Shown in pieces: positions 60,220 through 64,000 of a DNA stretch of 64,000 nucleotides. The notes beneath the pieces are model-generated. The model made no database searches, had not been told where the DNA came from, and saw nothing but the letters and a program-made list of their open reading frames with translations. Origin of the DNA: Jatrophihabitans sp964252635 (GTDB taxonomy: Bacteria; Actinomycetota; Actinomycetes; Mycobacteriales; Jatrophihabitantaceae); the NCBI RefSeq assembly GCF_964252635.1, contig NZ_CAXUNP010000008.1, positions 54,491 to 118,490 on the forward strand, in the 5' to 3' direction. How positions within the stretch are numbered: the first letter of the stretch is position 1; each line of letters begins with the position of its first letter. Made by a program: the position numbers and the translations under genes.

Positions 60220-60369
60220 CTCATCCAGAGGGGCAGAGGGACCGGCCCGACGAAGCCCCGGCAACCACGCGCGTTACTTCAGACCACGCTGTTCGCACGG
60301 CGTCGCGTCCGAGGCCGTCGTCGCAGGTGCCAACTCCGGCTCGCACCGAACACGTGCGGGGAAGATGAG
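60220..60369 (+). promoter_or_regulatory. SAM-I (S-box) riboswitch upstream of threonine synthase
   Basis: The S-box elements appear in order: CTCATC at 60220 pairing with GATGAG at 60364-60369 (P1), AGAGGGGCAGAGGGACCGGC, the CCCGACGAAGCCCCGGCAACC core, GGTGCCAACTCC and GGGGAAGATGAG. SAM binding would normally switch the downstream gene off. The start codon lies 17 bases after P1, so control may be by ribosome-site sequestration or termination. Confidence 0.9.
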
Positions 60370-60386
60370 GGGAAGGCCTCGTACTC

Positions 60387-61649
60387 ATGACTGTTCTCGC
60401 TGATCGCCACACCGTCCCGTCGCCTGCGTCGGGCCTGGTCTGCCGCAGCTGCGGCGCCGAGTTCCCGCTGGGCGCGCAGCACGCGTGCCTCGAGTGCTGG
60501 GGGCCGCTCGAGATCGGCTACGACGCCGCCGCGCTGGCCCGCGTGACGCACGACGAGATCGCCGCCGGGCCGCAGTCGATCTGGCGTTACGCCGGGCTGC
60601 TGCCGGTCGGGCAGAACGCCGCGACGCGCGTGGACTCGAACACCGGCATGACCCCGCTGATCCGCGCCGACCGGCTGGCCGACGAGCTCGGGTTCACCGC
60701 CCCGGTCTACATCAAGGACGACTCCGCGAACCCGACGCACTCCTTCAAGGACCGCGTCGTGTCCGTGGCGATGACGGCGGCGCGCGAGCTGGGCTTCCGG
60801 CGCATCGCCTGCGCGTCCACCGGCAACCTCGCCAACTCCGTCGCCGCCCACGCCGCGCGGATCGGGATGCCGTCGATCGTGTTCGTCCCGTCGGACCTCG
60901 AACAGGCCAAGATCACCCAGACCGCGGTGTACGGCGGCACGCTCGTCGCGATCGAGGGCAACTACGACGACGTCAACCGGCTGTGCTCGGAGCTCGGTGA
61001 GACCGACGAGTTCGAGGACACCGGGTTCGTCAACGTCAACGTGCGCCCTTACTACGCCGAGGGATCCAAGACACTGGGCTTCGAGGTCGCCGAGCAGCTG
61101 GGCTGGCGGCTGCCCGGTCAGTACGTCGCGCCGATGGCGTCCGGGTCGATGTTGACCAAGATCAACAAGGCGTTCAAGGAACTCGTGGCGGCCGGGCTCG
61201 TGCCGTCGTCGTCTTGGACGGTGTTCGGCGCGCAGTCGGCGGGTTGCTCACCGATCGCGACCGCGTTCGACGCGGGCGTCTCGGAGGTCACGCCGGTGCG
61301 GCCGACCGGCATCGCGAAATCGCTGAACATCGGCAACCCGGCCGACGGCCCCTACGCGTTGGACGCGGTGCGTTCGTCCGGCGGGGCGATGGCGTCGGTG
61401 ACCGACGACGAGATCCGCGAGGGCATCCGGCTGCTGGCCCGCACCACGGGCGTGTTCGCCGAGACCGCCGGCGGGGTGACGGTGGCCGTGCTGCGCAAGC
61501 TCGTCGAGCAGGGCCGCATCGACACCTCGGTCGAGACCGTCGTCTACAACACCGGCGACGGGCTCAAGACGATCGACGCGGTGGCGGGGACGCCGACCGC
61601 GACGATCAACCCGACCCTCAAGGGCATGCGCGACGCCGGCCTGCTCTAG
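60387..61649 (+). CDS. thrC: Threonine synthase
   Basis: The 420-residue PLP enzyme turns O-phosphohomoserine into threonine. It has an N-terminal zinc-finger-like region (CRSCGAEFPLGAQHACLEC), the PLP Lys in NPTHSFKDRVVSVA, CASTGNLANSVAAHAA and phosphate-binding NTGDGLKTI. Length fits the class. GAAGG ten bases before the ATG. The SAM riboswitch upstream means that high SAM (downstream of homoserine through methionine) reduces flux to threonine. Confidence 0.95.
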   Translation: MTVLADRHTVPSPASGLVCRSCGAEFPLGAQHACLECWGPLEIGYDAAALARVTHDEIAAGPQSIWRYAGLLPVGQNAATRVDSNTGMTPLIRADRLADELGFTAPVYIKDDSANPTHSFKDRVVSVAMTAARELGFRRIACASTGNLANSVAAHAARIGMPSIVFVPSDLEQAKITQTAVYGGTLVAIEGNYDDVNRLCSELGETDEFEDTGFVNVNVRPYYAEGSKTLGFEVAEQLGWRLPGQYVAPMASGSMLTKINKAFKELVAAGLVPSSSWTVFGAQSAGCSPIATAFDAGVSEVTPVRPTGIAKSLNIGNPADGPYALDAVRSSGGAMASVTDDEIREGIRLLARTTGVFAETAGGVTVAVLRKLVEQGRIDTSVETVVYNTGDGLKTIDAVAGTPTATINPTLKGMRDAGLL

Positions 61650-61651
61650 CG

Positions 61652-61766
61652 CGATCACGTTCTCCTCTCGCGTTGCCGCGCGGCGAGGTCGGTGATCACG
61701 TCTTCCCTCCGAGTTGCCGCGCGACGGGGTTGGTGATCACGTCTTCCCTCCGAGTTGCCGCTTTCG
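61652..61766. repeat. Three tandem copies of a 41-bp interspersed repeat
   Basis: Copies starting at 61652, 61693 and 61734 share TGATCACGTCTTCCCTCCGA plus GTTGCC and repeat every 41 bp. They lie past the threonine synthase stop and contain the last codons of the AbiEi-like gene. TGATCA palindromes mark each copy. Confidence 0.85.
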
Positions 61767-62691
61767 TCAGCTGAACCGACCATTCGCGAGGAAGACCTGA
61801 TCGATCCCGGGCACGTCCCCGTTCGTAGGCGTTCAGGATCCGCTGCTTGACGGAACGGGGATGCCTCGTCGCATCGGTACAGCCCCAGCGGGCGAACACG
61901 AGACCGTGATTCTCGAGGTGTTCCTGGCGGTCCTTCTCGGCCACGATGACGCCCACGTTCGTGTACTTGCCGCGGCCGTCGGCCTCGCCGGCGACTCCCC
62001 ACTCGTCCCAGTAGAAGTCGAGACGCCCGGCCGCCCGCCCGTCCCGGTCCAGCACCACCGCCTGCAGTTCCGGCGCCGGAAGGCGCAGCCAGCCGATGAC
62101 GAGACGGCTCACGGACTCCAGCGGCGACTCGGCACGACCGTCCGCCAGCCCGAGCGCGCGCTGGGCACGCCGAATCGACGGCCAGTTCCAGCAGCGCACA
62201 AGAACCTCCTCGATCTCGTCCGGCGTCACCGTCCCGCGGTGGAGTGCGGCGTCCATCGCGGCCACGGCTGTCGAGGTCGAGCACGACCGACCCACGTCGA
62301 CGAGCGTGCGTGCGACGGAGGTGGCCAGTACCCCGGGCGGCAGCTCCACGACGTGGTCTCCGGGAAGGGATGCCCGGTGCAGGTGCGCTCCCGGCGCGCT
62401 GCCACGGCCCGTCGGGGGAACCGTGACCTGCGGCAACCGGGGACGCGGGCCCACGATCGGCAGGCCGTGCAGATCCAACGCGGTGCGATGGCTGAGCACG
62501 CTGCCCGAGAGGCAGCCTGCAGCGGCCAGGGCCTCGATCCGTTCCGACGGGCTGTTCGGCAGCGCGAAGCGACCGCGCCTCGGGCGAACCAGGGCGCCCC
62601 GGGCCACCGCTCTGGTCAGCGACGAATCCGTCCAACCGACGGCTAGGGCGTCACGGCGGGAGAACACCTCGAGGTCGGGGACGGCGCGCAT
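61696..62691 (-). CDS. AbiEi-like antitoxin-domain/nuclease-like protein
   Basis: The 331-residue protein has an N-terminal winged-helix AbiEi-type segment (FSRRDALAVGWTDSSLTRAV, LVRPRRGRFALP), a middle AbiEi_4-like part (LSHRTALDLHGLP) and a C-terminal region (LDFYWDEWGVAGEADG, VIVAEKDRQEHLENHG) resembling an endonuclease/DUF559-like fold. Such single proteins are common in actinomycetes; no AbiEii partner lies next to it, so a true toxin-antitoxin pair is not shown. The last 20 codons are within the 41-bp repeats and the stop is in a TGATCA. Confidence 0.75.
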   Translation of the reverse strand: MRAVPDLEVFSRRDALAVGWTDSSLTRAVARGALVRPRRGRFALPNSPSERIEALAAAGCLSGSVLSHRTALDLHGLPIVGPRPRLPQVTVPPTGRGSAPGAHLHRASLPGDHVVELPPGVLATSVARTLVDVGRSCSTSTAVAAMDAALHRGTVTPDEIEEVLVRCWNWPSIRRAQRALGLADGRAESPLESVSRLVIGWLRLPAPELQAVVLDRDGRAAGRLDFYWDEWGVAGEADGRGKYTNVGVIVAEKDRQEHLENHGLVFARWGCTDATRHPRSVKQRILNAYERGRARDRSGLPREWSVQLTKAATRREDVITNPVARQLGGKT

Positions 62692-62778
62692 CGTGCCAGC
62701 TCAGTCGATGCCCGACGCCGGCATCGGGCGGTGACGCGATCTGTGGACGGCCCCCAAGGGTGTGGACAACCTACGGCG

Positions 62779-62878
62779 TGATCACGCCTTCCTCCGGGAT
62801 TGCCGGTTTGCGGGCCGATGCCGGCAGCTCGGAAGGAAGACGTGATCAGGTGGCAACTCGACGGGAGAACGTGATCAC
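62779..62878. repeat. Three further copies of the repeat, one direct and two inverted
   Basis: TGATCACGCCTTCCTCCGGG begins at 62779; inverted copies end at 62848 and 62878 (reverse complements of TGATCACGTCTTCC and TGATCACGTTCTCCCGTCGA). They flank the AbiEi-like gene on its upstream side. Confidence 0.8.
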
Positions 62879-62888
62879 GAAAGCGCGC

Positions 62889-62952
62889 GGTCGGACGTGG
62901 CCGCTGCGGGGGAAAGGTGCGGTCGGACGTGGCCGCTGCGGGGGAAAGGTGC
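62889..62952. repeat. Perfect 32-bp tandem duplication
   Basis: A unit starting GGTCGGACGTGGCCGCTGCG and ending AAAGGTGC occurs twice without mismatch (62889-62920, 62921-62952), 11 bp past the HTH gene's stop. Identity of both copies suggests a recent event. Confidence 0.9.
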
Positions 62953-62963
62953 CCGGAGCGGGA

Positions 62964-63808
62964 TCAGTGCTCGGCGGGGGCGAGGTCCTGGGTGCCGATG
63001 ACGCGGAGCAGGTCGAGCTTCTCGCGGGTGTCGGTGCCCGGCCGCGGATACAGCACCACCAGCGTCTCGCCGTCCACGCCCGTGAGGGTCTCGCAAAGGA
63101 AGTCCATCAGGCCGACCTCGGGATGCAGCATCCGCTTGCGGTCGCTGCGGCGCACCGCGACCTCGTGCGACGCCCACAGCGTGGCGAACTCCGTGGACGC
63201 CGTGAGCAGGTCGGCCACCAGCTCCTCCACGTCGGCGTCGCCGCGCCGCCGCCCGTACGTGGCCCGCAGGTCGGCGACGTGCGTGCGTGAGTGCGCGGGC
63301 CAGTCCTGCTCCGGGTAGCGCGAGCGCAGCTCCGGCATCGTGAACCAACGCCAGAAGAAGGAACGGTCCCGTCCGGTGTAGTCCATCGCGTCGCCGGACA
63401 CTGTCGCCGACAGGGTGTTCTGCACCATCGCCCGGCTCAGATCGTCGACGACGAAGGCCGGTAGGTCGCGCAAGCGGTCGAGCACCTGCAGCAGCCCGGG
63501 GGACACGTGGCCGGCGGCGGTCGGGCGCAGGGGCGGCACCCGTCCGGCCAGGAGGAACAGGTGGTCGCGCTCGTCGTCGGACAGCCGCAGGGCCCGCGCC
63601 AGTGCCGACAGCACCGCGATCGACGGGTGCGGACCCCGGGCCTGCTCGAGGCGCGTGTAGTAGTCCGTGGACATCGCGGCCAGCCGGCGACCTCGTCGCG
63701 CCGCAGCCCGGGCGTGCGGCGCCGCAGCCCCGGCGCCAGCCCGACGTCGGCCGGCTGCAGCAGCGCGCGGCGGCGGGACAGGAAGTCGGCGAGCCCAGGA
63801 CGGTCCAT
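62964..63808 (-). pseudogene. MmyB-type HTH regulator disrupted by a one-base frameshift
   Basis: The first part (from ATG 63808: MDRPGLADFLSRRRALLQPA, TPGLRRDEVAG) and the second (MSTDYYTRLEQARG, then the MmyB ligand-binding region with RSRYPEQDWPAHSRTHVADL) together match one MmyB-family regulator. They lie in different frames; adding one base near 63683-63684 would read EVAGLAAMSTDYY, the family consensus. Either a real frameshift mutation or a sequence error. ATG 63674 alone would give a 236-residue protein without the first half of its HTH. Confidence 0.8.
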
Positions 63809-64000
63809 GCCTCCACTGTGCTCCGCGAGTCGTCCCCCAACCAGGGACGGGCGATCCCCGGCACGGCCGAAATGAGCACGGACATCGACCCGGACGGCGG
63901 CCGGATCGACTCTTGGCGAACCCTCAACGTCCCTGTAGCGTCCGGCGCGGTCACACGTGACGGACGTTTTCGCGCGCGATGTACCACGGCTCCCTGGGGT
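63809..64000. other. Window end: no confirmed gene
   Basis: From ATG 63872 a plus-strand frame stays open to the window end (43 codons, beginning MSTDIDPDGGRIDS) but no family is visible, and it may be chance or the start of a gene that continues outside. The stretch probably holds the regulator's promoter. Confidence 0.3.

Noticed and set aside
61696..62691. Complete type IV AbiE toxin-antitoxin system
   Set aside because: Only the AbiEi-like protein is seen; no AbiEii nucleotidyltransferase gene lies on either side.
61652..62878. CRISPR array from regularly spaced repeats
   Set aside because: Repeats are 41 bp in direct contact with almost no unique spacers, are degenerate, appear in both orientations, and no cas genes are present.
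35118..64000. Prophage or integrative element in the right half
   Set aside because: No integrase, attachment-site repeat, tRNA target or phage structural gene was found; contents are ordinary chromosomal genes.

Overview
The window is high-GC DNA of actinomycete type. GTG starts are frequent, neighbouring genes are often joined by 4-bp GTGA/ATGA overlaps, several genes show a -10 box six or seven bases before the start codon (leaderless transcripts), and the gene content includes F420/LLM oxidoreductase, WXG100, DUF3263, LytR_C and ANTAR families. No genus can be named from the sequence alone. No rRNA, tRNA, insertion sequence or CRISPR array was seen.

Region 1 (1-35,048) is an almost continuous catabolic island for CoA-activated substrates. 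It starts inside a LivG/LivF-type ABC importer and holds two acyl-CoA ligases, eight acyl-CoA dehydrogenases arranged as four adjacent large/small pairs, several enoyl-CoA hydratases, two cytochromes P450 with a 3Fe-4S type ferredoxin and a ferredoxin reductase, an F420-type luciferase-like oxidoreductase, a nitronate-monooxygenase-like flavoprotein, SDR, AKR and MDR oxidoreductases, an epoxide hydrolase, an APH-type kinase, an amidohydrolase, and a crotonase/CoA-transferase pair whose domain order looks permuted. A GntR/FCD regulator sits in the middle with a plausible operator. Paired dehydrogenases of this kind are known from steroid side-chain degradation, so a cyclic or branched (steroid- or terpenoid-like) substrate is likely, but the substrate itself cannot be read from the sequence.

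Region 2 (35,100-44,850) mixes stress and core functions: DoxX, a minus-strand operon of catalase-like protein, enoyl-CoA hydratase, MoxR ATPase and VWA protein, a PRC-barrel protein with a six-residue tandem repeat, a stand-alone ANTAR protein and GTP-dependent PEP carboxykinase.

Region 3 (45,000-54,200) carries a NarL-type two-component system divergent from a hemerythrin-domain protein, a secreted beta-propeller-like protein, small membrane proteins, a cytosine permease/cytosine deaminase operon, an MFS transporter and a DUF4232 lipoprotein.

Region 4 (54,100-64,000) carries a 961-residue secreted repeat protein, a WXG100-like / 42-residue peptide / alpha-beta hydrolase operon, DUF3263 and LytR_C genes, threonine synthase behind a SAM-I riboswitch, an AbiEi-like gene embedded in an interspersed repeat family, and a MmyB-type HTH regulator broken by a one-base frameshift.
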